Positions 1 through 7,695 of a stretch of 64,000 nt of DNA are shown in pieces. The position numbers and the translations under genes were made by a program. Source of the stretch: Mycobacterium sp. IS-3022 (GTDB taxonomy: Bacteria; Actinomycetota; Actinomycetes; Mycobacteriales; Mycobacteriaceae); NCBI RefSeq assembly GCF_001500065.1, contig NZ_LQIN01000049.1:62001-126000 (forward strand). Reading direction: 5' to 3'. The notes below the pieces were generated by a model, which saw only the letters and a list, made by a program, of their open reading frames with translations, had not been told where the DNA came from and searched no databases. The first letter of the stretch is position 1. Every line of letters starts with the position of its first letter.

Positions 1-1
1 G

Positions 2-1123
2 GTCGCCGCGGCGGTGGTGGCCAAGGGGTGGTCGAGTTATCTGGGTGCAGTGTTCGAGTTCGGCGGTGGCACAGCAGATTTCGGTGCAGTGCGGTTGGAT
101 TGGGGTGCGCTGCTGATCATCGCGTTCGTCACCGTCATTCTTGCGTTGGGCACCAAGCTCTCCGCGGGGGTCAGCCTGGCGATCACCGTGATCAAGGTGG
201 CGGTTGTGCTGCTGGTGGTCGCGGTCGGCGCCTTCTACATCAAGGTGGCGAACTATTCCCCGTTCCTGCCGCCGGGCGAGCGCGGCGAGGGCGGTAGCGG
301 CACCGATCAGTCACTGCTGTCCTTGCTCACGGGCGCCGAGGGCAGCAGCTACGGCTGGTACGGCTTGCTGGCGGGCGCCTCGATCGTCTTCTTCGCCTTC
401 ATCGGGTTCGACATCGTCGCCACCACCGCGGAGGAGACCAAGAACCCGCAGCGCGACGTCTCCCGGGGCATTCTGGCCTCGCTCGCGATCGTCACCGTGC
501 TCTACGTCGCGGTGGCGGTCGTGTTGACCGGCATGGTGCACTACAGCGTATTGCGCGAGGCGGGGGAGAAGGCCAACCTTGCGACGGCCTTCAGCGCCAA
601 CGGAATCGACTGGGCGGCCAAGATCATCTCGATCGGTGCGCTCGCCGGGTTGACCACCGTGGTGATCGTGTTGGTGCTCGGGCAGACCCGCGTGTTGTTC
701 GCGATGTCGCGCGACGGGCTGTTTCCCCGGGCTCTGGCCAAGACCGGGCGGCGCGGCACACCGGTGCGCATCACGCTGATCGTCGGCGCTCTCGTGGCCG
801 TCACCGCATCGGTGTTCCCCATGGACAAGCTCGAGGAGATGGTCAACATCGGAACGCTGTTCGCGTTCGTTCTGGTGTCCGCCGGCGTGATCGTGCTGCG
901 GCGCACCCGGCCGGACCTCGAGCGGGGCTTCCGGGCGCCGGGCGTGCCGTGGCTGCCGATCGCCTCGATCGTGGCCTGCGTTTGGCTGATGCTGAACCTC
1001 ACGGCGTTGACCTGGATTCGCTTCCTGGTCTGGATGGCGATCGGCGTGATCCTCTACTTCGTCTACGGCCGCCGTCACTCGGTGCTGGGCCGGCGGGAGA
1101 CGGAAGCGATCTCGGTGCGCTGA
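2..1123 (+). CDS. APC-family (cationic) amino-acid permease, 3' part
   Basis: The open frame enters from the left edge, so the N-terminus lies outside the window; 373 residues are visible. The protein is a chain of hydrophobic helices typical of the amino acid-polyamine-organocation superfamily, with the conserved segment around residues 125-145 (FFAFIGFD followed by TTAEETKNPQRD) that marks the cationic amino-acid transporter (CAT) branch. Family members have about 12-14 helices and 480-500 residues, so roughly a quarter is missing. It probably imports basic amino acids across the inner membrane. It sits upstream of alkB in the same direction, as Rv3253c does in M. tuberculosis, but a promoter lies between them, so co-transcription is not required. 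Family assignment is firm; substrate is inferred. Confidence 0.85.
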   Translation, partial: VAAAVVAKGWSSYLGAVFEFGGGTADFGAVRLDWGALLIIAFVTVILALGTKLSAGVSLAITVIKVAVVLLVVAVGAFYIKVANYSPFLPPGERGEGGSGTDQSLLSLLTGAEGSSYGWYGLLAGASIVFFAFIGFDIVATTAEETKNPQRDVSRGILASLAIVTVLYVAVAVVLTGMVHYSVLREAGEKANLATAFSANGIDWAAKIISIGALAGLTTVVIVLVLGQTRVLFAMSRDGLFPRALAKTGRRGTPVRITLIVGALVAVTASVFPMDKLEEMVNIGTLFAFVLVSAGVIVLRRTRPDLERGFRAPGVPWLPIASIVACVWLMLNLTALTWIRFLVWMAIGVILYFVYGRRHSVLGRRETEAISVR

Positions 1124-1251
1124 CGGGGCTCGGCGGCGGGCGCCGAGCGCTCATTCTGGTACGGATTCGGGGCCTTGGCCTGAAACCGTACGTGGCTGCG
1201 GGCTCACGGTCACGCAGCTCTACGTTGCTTTACAAAAGGTGCCTCTACGTC

Positions 1252-1280
1252 TAGACAGCCGACAAATATGGCTCTATAGT
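1252..1280 (+). promoter_or_regulatory. Putative promoter of the alkB-rubA-rubB-alkX operon
   Basis: TAGACA at 1252-1257 and TATAGT at 1275-1280 are separated by exactly 17 bases, a good fit to a SigA-type promoter. The perfect palindrome GTCTAGAC (1249-1256) overlaps the -35 box and could be part of a binding site for AlkX, the TetR regulator at the end of the operon. Operator assignment is inference. Confidence 0.55.
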
Positions 1281-1321
1281 CAAGACGAGAACGTGATGGT
1301 ACTCACTTCAGGAGGCACGTA

Positions 1322-2545
1322 GTGACCACGCAATTACCCGAGCAGGACATCGCTCAGTGGCGCGACAGGAAGCGCTATCTGTGGTTGATGGGACTGATCG
1401 CACCGACGGCGCTGTTCGTGATGCTTCCGCTGGTCTGGGCGTTCAACCAGTGGAGCTGGCACGCGGCGGCTCAGGTGCCGTTTTGGATCGGACCGATCCT
1501 GCTCTACATCCTGTTGCCCGCCCTTGACTTGCGGTTCGGGCCGGACGGGCAGAATCCGCCCGATGAGGTGATGGAGCGGCTGGAGAACGACAAGTACTAC
1601 CGATACTGCACCTACATCTACATCCCGTTCCAGTACGCCAGCGTGATCCTGGGTGCCTACCTGTTCACGGCGTCGGACCTGAGCTGGCTCGGGTTCGACG
1701 GCGGTCTGGGCTGGCCGGCCAAGATCGGGCTGGCACTGTCGGTGGGTGTGCTCGGAGGGGTGGGCATCAACACCGCGCACGAGATGGGCCACAAGAAGGA
1801 CTCGCTGGAGCGGTGGCTGTCGAAGATCACGTTGGCGCAGACCTGCTACGGCCACTTCTACATCGAGCACAACCGCGGCCACCACGTCCGGGTTGCTACA
1901 CCCGAGGATCCCGCGTCGGCCCGCTTCGGTGAGACATTCTGGGAGTTCCTGCCGCGCAGCGTGTTCGGCAGCCTGCGCTCGGCGTGGGAGCTGGAGGCGC
2001 AGCGGTTGCGTCGCGCCGGTAAGAGCCCCTGGCACTGGTCCAACGACGTGCTCAACGCGTGGGCGATGTCGGTGGTGTTCTACGGCGCGCTGATCGCGGT
2101 GTTCGGTTGGGCACTGATCCCGTACGTCGTGATCTCGGCGGTGTTCGGCTTCACGCTGCTGGAGACGGTCAACTACCTCGAGCATTACGGCCTGCTGCGG
2201 CAGAAGCTCGAAAGCGGCCGCTACGAACGCTGCGCGCCGGTGCACAGTTGGAACTCCGACCACATCGTGACCAACCTGTTCCTGTATCACCTGCAGCGAC
2301 ACAGCGACCATCACGCAAACCCGACTCGGCGCTATCAGACGCTGCGCAGCATGGCGGGTGCGCCGAACCTGCCGAGCGGTTACGCGTCGATGATCGCGCT
2401 GACGTACTTCCCGCCCCTGTGGCGTCGCGTGATGGACCACCGGGTGCTCGAGCACTACGACGGCGACATCACCCGGGTCAACGTGCACCCGCGGGTCCGC
2501 GACAAGGTGTTCGCCAAGTACGCGGCCACTGGAGTCTCCAAATGA
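1322..2545 (+). CDS. alkB: Alkane 1-monooxygenase AlkB
   Basis: Integral-membrane non-haem di-iron hydroxylase that oxidises the terminal carbon of medium to long n-alkanes, taking electrons from rubredoxin. The 407-residue protein has six hydrophobic helices and the diagnostic histidine clusters: HEMGH at 153-157, EHNRGHH with His183/187/188, NYLEHYG near 285, and LQRHSDHH with His327/330/331. These bind the two irons. The GTG start at 1322 is supported by AGGAGG at 1310-1315. The stop overlaps the rubA start in an ATGA, so the two are translationally coupled. Length and motifs match mycobacterial AlkB (Rv3252c). In mycobacteria AlkB may act on alkanes or alkyl chains; the physiological substrate here is not visible. 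Confidence 0.97.
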   Translation: MTTQLPEQDIAQWRDRKRYLWLMGLIAPTALFVMLPLVWAFNQWSWHAAAQVPFWIGPILLYILLPALDLRFGPDGQNPPDEVMERLENDKYYRYCTYIYIPFQYASVILGAYLFTASDLSWLGFDGGLGWPAKIGLALSVGVLGGVGINTAHEMGHKKDSLERWLSKITLAQTCYGHFYIEHNRGHHVRVATPEDPASARFGETFWEFLPRSVFGSLRSAWELEAQRLRRAGKSPWHWSNDVLNAWAMSVVFYGALIAVFGWALIPYVVISAVFGFTLLETVNYLEHYGLLRQKLESGRYERCAPVHSWNSDHIVTNLFLYHLQRHSDHHANPTRRYQTLRSMAGAPNLPSGYASMIALTYFPPLWRRVMDHRVLEHYDGDITRVNVHPRVRDKVFAKYAATGVSK

Positions 2546-2703
2546 GCACCTACCGCTGCCCGGGGTGTGACTACGTCTACGACGAGACGAAAGGCGCTCC
2601 GCGGGAGGGCTTTCCAGCCGGTACGTCGTGGAGCGAGATCCCCGACGACTGGGCCTGCCCGGACTGCGCGGTGCGCGAGAAGGTCGACTTCGAACCCGTT
2701 TGA
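2542..2703 (+). CDS. rubA: Rubredoxin RubA (AlkG1-type)
   Basis: A 53-residue rubredoxin with both iron-binding knuckles: CPGC (Cys6, Cys9) and CPDC (Cys39, Cys42), coordinating one Fe(Cys)4 centre. It shuttles electrons in the alkane hydroxylase system. The ATG overlaps the alkB stop by four bases, which decides the start. It is followed after 36 bases by a second rubredoxin. In many Actinobacteria one of the two paralogues (AlkG2-type) supports hydroxylation and the other does not; the sequence alone does not show which is active here. Confidence 0.96.
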   Translation: MSTYRCPGCDYVYDETKGAPREGFPAGTSWSEIPDDWACPDCAVREKVDFEPV

Positions 2704-2739
2704 ACCACAGAGCCAAACAGAGAGAAAGAGGAAAGAGTC

Positions 2740-2919
2740 ATGGATTACAAGCTGTTCGTCTGCGTGCAGTGTGGATTCGAGTACGACGAGGCCAAGGGCT
2801 GGCCGGAAGACGGCATCGCCCCGGGTACCCGTTGGGACGACATCCCCGATGACTGGAGCTGCCCGGACTGCGGCGCGGCGAAGTCGGATTTCGAGATGGT
2901 GGAGGTCGCCCGGCCGTGA
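2740..2919 (+). CDS. rubB: Rubredoxin RubB (AlkG2-type)
   Basis: A 59-residue rubredoxin with CVQC (Cys8, Cys11) and CPDC (Cys41, Cys44). The first knuckle differs from the CPGC of RubA, and the protein carries the KGWPEDGIAPGT loop typical of electron-transfer-competent AlkG2 rubredoxins. A purine-rich site (AGGAAAG) precedes the ATG. Its stop overlaps the upstream candidate start of the TetR gene in GTGA. It probably delivers electrons from a rubredoxin reductase encoded elsewhere to AlkB. Confidence 0.96.
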   Translation: MDYKLFVCVQCGFEYDEAKGWPEDGIAPGTRWDDIPDDWSCPDCGAAKSDFEMVEVARP

Positions 2920-3605
2920 CGGCGGTCTGGGCGAACGCCGGGGCTGGACCGACTAACGTCGCGCGTGTGAGTAGCCCGCGCCGAACCGCCCAGCGCGTCC
3001 CGTACGCCGAGGCATCGCGGGTACTGCTGCGCGATTCGATTCTCGACGGCATGCGTGAACTGCTGCTCACCCGCGACTGGTCGGCCATCACGCTGTCGCA
3101 CGTGGCCAAGGCCGCGGGCATCAGCCGCCAGACCATCTACAACGAGTTCGGCTCCCGCCAGGGCCTGGCGCAGGCGTATGCCTTGCGGCTCGCCGACCGG
3201 CTCGTCGACCAGATCGACGACGCCATCGAAGGCAACGTCGGCGACGTCTACGCGGCATTCTCGCAGGGGTTTCGCGACTTCTTCACCGAGTCCGCCGCCG
3301 ACCCGCTGGTGATCTCGTTGCTGACCGGTGAAGCCAAACCCGATTTGCTGCAGCTCATCACCACCGACAGCGGGCCGATCATCACGCGCTGCAGCCAGCG
3401 GTTGACGTCCACCTTCATGGACAGCTGGGTGCAGGCCAGCGAGGAGGACGCCGGAGTGCTGGCCAGGGCCATCGTCCGGCTCGCCATGAGCTACGTGTCC
3501 ATGCCGCCGGAGGCCGACCACTTGACCACCGACGTGGTGGCGCGCGACCTGGCCAGATTGATGACGCCGTTCGCCGAACGCTACGGTGTTATCGATACCC
3601 CTTAG
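2916..3605 (+). CDS. alkX: TetR-family regulator AlkX
   Basis: TetR/AcrR repressor with an N-terminal helix-turn-helix (LSHVAKAAGISRQTIYNEFGS) and a helical ligand-binding C-terminal half. It ends the alkane operon, as Rv3249c does, and the family member AlkX is known to repress alkane hydroxylase operons and respond to fatty-acid products. The GTG at 2916 overlaps the rubB stop and gives 229 residues. An in-frame GTG at 2967 gives 212 residues, closer to the family length and starting MSSPRRTAQRVPYAEA; this second start is quite possible. A likely target is the palindrome overlapping the -35 box upstream of alkB. Confidence 0.9.
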   Translation: MTAVWANAGAGPTNVARVSSPRRTAQRVPYAEASRVLLRDSILDGMRELLLTRDWSAITLSHVAKAAGISRQTIYNEFGSRQGLAQAYALRLADRLVDQIDDAIEGNVGDVYAAFSQGFRDFFTESAADPLVISLLTGEAKPDLLQLITTDSGPIITRCSQRLTSTFMDSWVQASEEDAGVLARAIVRLAMSYVSMPPEADHLTTDVVARDLARLMTPFAERYGVIDTP

Positions 3606-3720
3606 CTGTCAGAGCGCCCAGCGCCTGTCCCGCGAGCCCGCAGGCTAGGGGTTTCGCACGGCCGTCGCCGGTGTGCCCGTCCGTGCGCCCAGAGCAAAGA
3701 CGAACGAAAAGGGGCTCTAC

Positions 3721-5178
<1,458 letters not shown>

Positions 5179-5188
5179 TTTGTTGCGT

Positions 5189-5244
5189 CGAGACTGCGGT
5201 CAGATCGCGTTCAGCACGAAAATCGCGATCTGGCCGCAGTTTCG
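5189..5244. terminator. Long hairpin between convergent genes, probable bidirectional terminator
   Basis: Arms 5189-5209 and 5224-5244 pair over 21 bases with only G-U wobbles as exceptions, around a 14-base loop. The right arm begins CGCGATCTGG and ends in TTTCGG. It lies between sahH (plus) and the minus-strand gene ending at 5253. The lack of a long T run is normal for mycobacterial terminators. Confidence 0.75.
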
Positions 5245-5252
5245 GCTTTGCG

Positions 5253-6098
5253 CTATTGGAGCGACTCTAGGCAGTACAACCGCGCGGGACGAGGGTACGA
5301 GATCGGTTTCGTAGCGGTGGGGCATTGCTTCGCATCGGTAGTGTCATCGAACCGCTGGACAATCCTGATGGTCGCGCTTGACCCGGCGCAGTCTTCGCGG
5401 ATGAAGGGTGCCTCAAACCTATTCTCCATATTGAGCGCATAACATTCGCCCTCAACGAGATTGGCGAGAAAGCACATCGTCGCATTGTCCCAGAACAGAG
5501 TGGTGTAGTCGGTGGCGTCGCGCCGCTTTCCGTCTGGACACTCGGCATCCGGTCCGCCGAGAGAGGCCAGCTCCATGGTCGCTGTGGGATCACTGCAATC
5601 GGTCGATGCCGGTGCGCCGTCACCGAATTCGTCCTGGGCGACACATTGGCCGACCGCGAGTCTCTCCCCGGAATCGAGGTGGCCGATGCCGGTCGACTCG
5701 TCAGCCGCGGTGCCCGACCCCGCGGCTCTGAGGCCGCCGACCAACAAAGACAAAACAAGGATCACCGCGCCCGTGATGATCAGCCCCACACCGCGCCGCT
5801 TGGGGCGGGGCGGAGGCCAATAACCAGCGGGCGGCGGATTGGCCGGCGCGCCCGGTGACTGTGCGTACGACGGATGCCCCGGCGGTCCAAAACCGGGCGG
5901 GGGCGGAAATTGCGGCGGCCCGAACTGAGTCGGAGGTTGCGGATGTCCGCCATACGGCCGAGGCCGCGGGGGCGAGTGTTTCGGCGACCGGGTCAGCTGA
6001 ACAAGACCGATTGTCAGAAGGATCAGACCGATGAGCGGAATCATCAGCGAGCCCATGGCGTAGCCGAGATCGTACGCGTCGAGCGCGTTAACAGTCAT
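5253..6098 (-). CDS. Proline-rich membrane protein with extracytoplasmic Cys domain
   Basis: 281 residues. A hydrophobic helix (about residues 13-35) is followed by a Pro/Gly/Tyr-rich stretch (40-95), a basic KRRG, a second helix (about 103-123) and an exported domain with spaced cysteines (VGQCVAQD, STDCSDP, AECPDG, TMCF, GECYA, EDCAG, AKQCPT, LYCLE). This layout resembles the LppU/septum-formation-related exported domain of actinobacterial proteins, in which cysteines form disulfides outside the membrane. The function is unknown. A G-run (GGGGGG) lies just upstream of the ATG as a Shine-Dalgarno element. It is upstream of nothing else on its strand and sits in the accessory block beside the toxin operon. 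Base composition looks lower in GC than the neighbours. Confidence 0.8.
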   Translation of the reverse strand: MTVNALDAYDLGYAMGSLMIPLIGLILLTIGLVQLTRSPKHSPPRPRPYGGHPQPPTQFGPPQFPPPPGFGPPGHPSYAQSPGAPANPPPAGYWPPPRPKRRGVGLIITGAVILVLSLLVGGLRAAGSGTAADESTGIGHLDSGERLAVGQCVAQDEFGDGAPASTDCSDPTATMELASLGGPDAECPDGKRRDATDYTTLFWDNATMCFLANLVEGECYALNMENRFEAPFIREDCAGSSATIRIVQRFDDTTDAKQCPTATKPISYPRPARLYCLESLQ

Positions 6099-6346
6099 GA
6101 AGCCCCCCGATATGTATTCAGACGTGGACGAGTTTGTATCTATACGTGGAACAACGGTTCGCCAGGAGGTGCTCCCTTGGTACGAACGTGTCCTGAAACT
6201 TCATCTAGGCCGCTATCACTTAGCTTGGAATCTCTTCGGATGAACATCTGCATGCGGAGGCGAAATCCTGACGTCCGAAGACGAAGAATCAGGCTCATCG
6301 GTGCACCTCTCGAATGCCTGCAGGGTGCTTCGCATTGGAATGCTAG
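6099..6346. other. AT-richer intergenic spacer
   Basis: A 248-base gap between the immunity gene end and the start of the preceding minus-strand gene. By eye it has lower GC than the surrounding DNA. It holds the inverted repeat TCTTCGGA (6233-6240) / TCCGAAGA (6274-6281). No gene was recognised. It presumably contains the promoter of the gene starting at 6098 and the end of the toxin operon transcript. Confidence 0.4.
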
Positions 6347-6901
6347 CTATCTTCCATTCGTGTGCTGAACGAAGTTCTCGAACAACGGAATACCGGATGG
6401 ACTTCGGTATGAAGCCACGATGTCTACGATGGACGCTGCCATGAGGTAAGAAAGGTTCACGAGGAATATCGTCCCCACCACGGGGTCACGTTCAGTCTCG
6501 GCGACGAGTTCGCCCTCACCCGTGACAAGTGCAAGCCGACGCTCGTCATCCGGAGTCGATGAAAGTTCGAATCCGGGCGCTGTACGGTCCGGATCGGCCG
6601 GAATACGTACACGCGGCAACCGTTTACGGGACCGGGCGGTCGGGCCGAAGTTTAACAGCAAGTATCGTTCCACAGTGGCTAGTGCCGGGGCGCGAAGCAC
6701 GGTGTATTCGGGTTGTAAGCGATCTGATTGATTGACCGCTAATGTGCCATCAGCCTCGCTACCTACCATTATTCGTGTTTCACCAAGTCCGGACGTGAAG
6801 GTCACCCGGCCGTCGCTGGATAAATCGGCTGTCCTGACGTCAAATTCCGCATCGATCGCGCTATCGATAACCTCTTGCGCGAGGACAAGCTTGCTGGTCA
6901 T
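6347..6901 (-). CDS. ift: Immunity factor for TNT (IFT-like antitoxin)
   Basis: 184-residue cytosolic protein directly after the TNT-encoding frame; its ATG overlaps that frame's TGA in ATGA, implying translational coupling. In M. tuberculosis the gene at this position (Rv3902c, about 176 residues) encodes IFT, which binds and inhibits the NAD+ glycohydrolase TNT so that the producer survives. The sequence is acidic and has no signal peptide, as expected for an intracellular antidote. Assignment rests on position, size and general resemblance. No frame disruption is visible here, although the toxin gene upstream is split. Confidence 0.8.
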   Translation of the reverse strand: MTSKLVLAQEVIDSAIDAEFDVRTADLSSDGRVTFTSGLGETRIMVGSEADGTLAVNQSDRLQPEYTVLRAPALATVERYLLLNFGPTARSRKRLPRVRIPADPDRTAPGFELSSTPDDERRLALVTGEGELVAETERDPVVGTIFLVNLSYLMAASIVDIVASYRSPSGIPLFENFVQHTNGR

Positions 6902-7695
6902 TCGAGTATGCCTAACGTGTTGAGGATGTGAACTGGTACAGACTTCCCATCCGATCCGAGGATCCGCACCTGGATCGCACCGCCTGGCTGTCCGAGGGCC
7001 GGCGCTACTTCCGACGCCTCAATTGTCCAACCAGTGGGGACCTTGTCGGGGTCAAGGCGGTATGCGTTATACGGATCGCACAAGGAGTTGACGTGCAGTG
7101 CGCGTCCTTCCCATGAGGCCGGTTTGCCATGCTCGACAGCTGCGAGGTAGCCGCCATTGTCGTTTCCGATCCGGTCGACAACGTTTCCATATTCACGGAC
7201 GTACGCGTGCGCGTCGGTAAAGGCAACCTTGGTGTCGGGCATTGCGCCATCGTTGTCGGGGTAGTTGATCCAGCGGTCACCGTCTTCGGAGACCTTGTTG
7301 AAGCGCTCTTCGTATTCCTGCTGCGAGTATGCGTGCCCATCCGACGCACGACCGAATGGAGCCTCGCGATCAGTAATTAGACGTTTGACGCCTTCATCAA
7401 TTCCCGTTGGATCCGTCGGATTGTGTGGGAAGTCCCAGTGCTCCGGAAGCGGTTGCCCGTAATTCGGATCGATGGGTTTGTCCTCGAGCCGATGCCAACC
7501 GTCGCCTGATTGCTCTTGAGAATGAACCGGGTCCAGGTGCGGGCCAGCTCCGTGGCTGTTTGGCATACCGGTTTCACTGGGCTCGGGTTGGTCTTCACGG
7601 CTGCCATTGCCATCACCACCGTCGTACGTTGGGCTCGAGCTTCCTGAAGATTGCGGATCAATGTCGCGTGGTTGGCCAACGTCACCGCTATCCAA
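6898..7695 (-). CDS. cpnT: CpnT C-terminal part: TNT-type NAD+ glycohydrolase domain
   Basis: This frame carries the tuberculosis necrotizing toxin (TNT) domain: EQSGDGWHRL, LPEHWDF, EAPFGR, a DRIGNDNGGYLA segment, SWEGRALHV and GQPGGAIQVR, in the order found in the C-terminus of M. tuberculosis CpnT (Rv3903c), which hydrolyses NAD+ in host cells. The frame has only a weak TTG at 7695 and is open further upstream to about 7969, reading a Pro/Ser-rich linker. It is therefore most likely the continuation of the N-terminal frame after a frameshift near 7860-7890, not a separate gene. The residue that I align with the catalytic His of TNT (PYHAY in M. tuberculosis, from memory) is Asn here (PYNAY, codon 7066-7068); the Gln in AIQVR is kept (6970-6972). 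Confidence 0.8.
   Translation of the reverse strand: MDSGDVGQPRDIDPQSSGSSSPTYDGGDGNGSREDQPEPSETGMPNSHGAGPHLDPVHSQEQSGDGWHRLEDKPIDPNYGQPLPEHWDFPHNPTDPTGIDEGVKRLITDREAPFGRASDGHAYSQQEYEERFNKVSEDGDRWINYPDNDGAMPDTKVAFTDAHAYVREYGNVVDRIGNDNGGYLAAVEHGKPASWEGRALHVNSLCDPYNAYRLDPDKVPTGWTIEASEVAPALGQPGGAIQVRILGSDGKSVPVHILNTLGILE

Noticed and set aside
3606..3720. SAH riboswitch upstream of sahH
   Set aside because: The gap is short and lacks the conserved pseudoknot pattern; no support beyond gene context.
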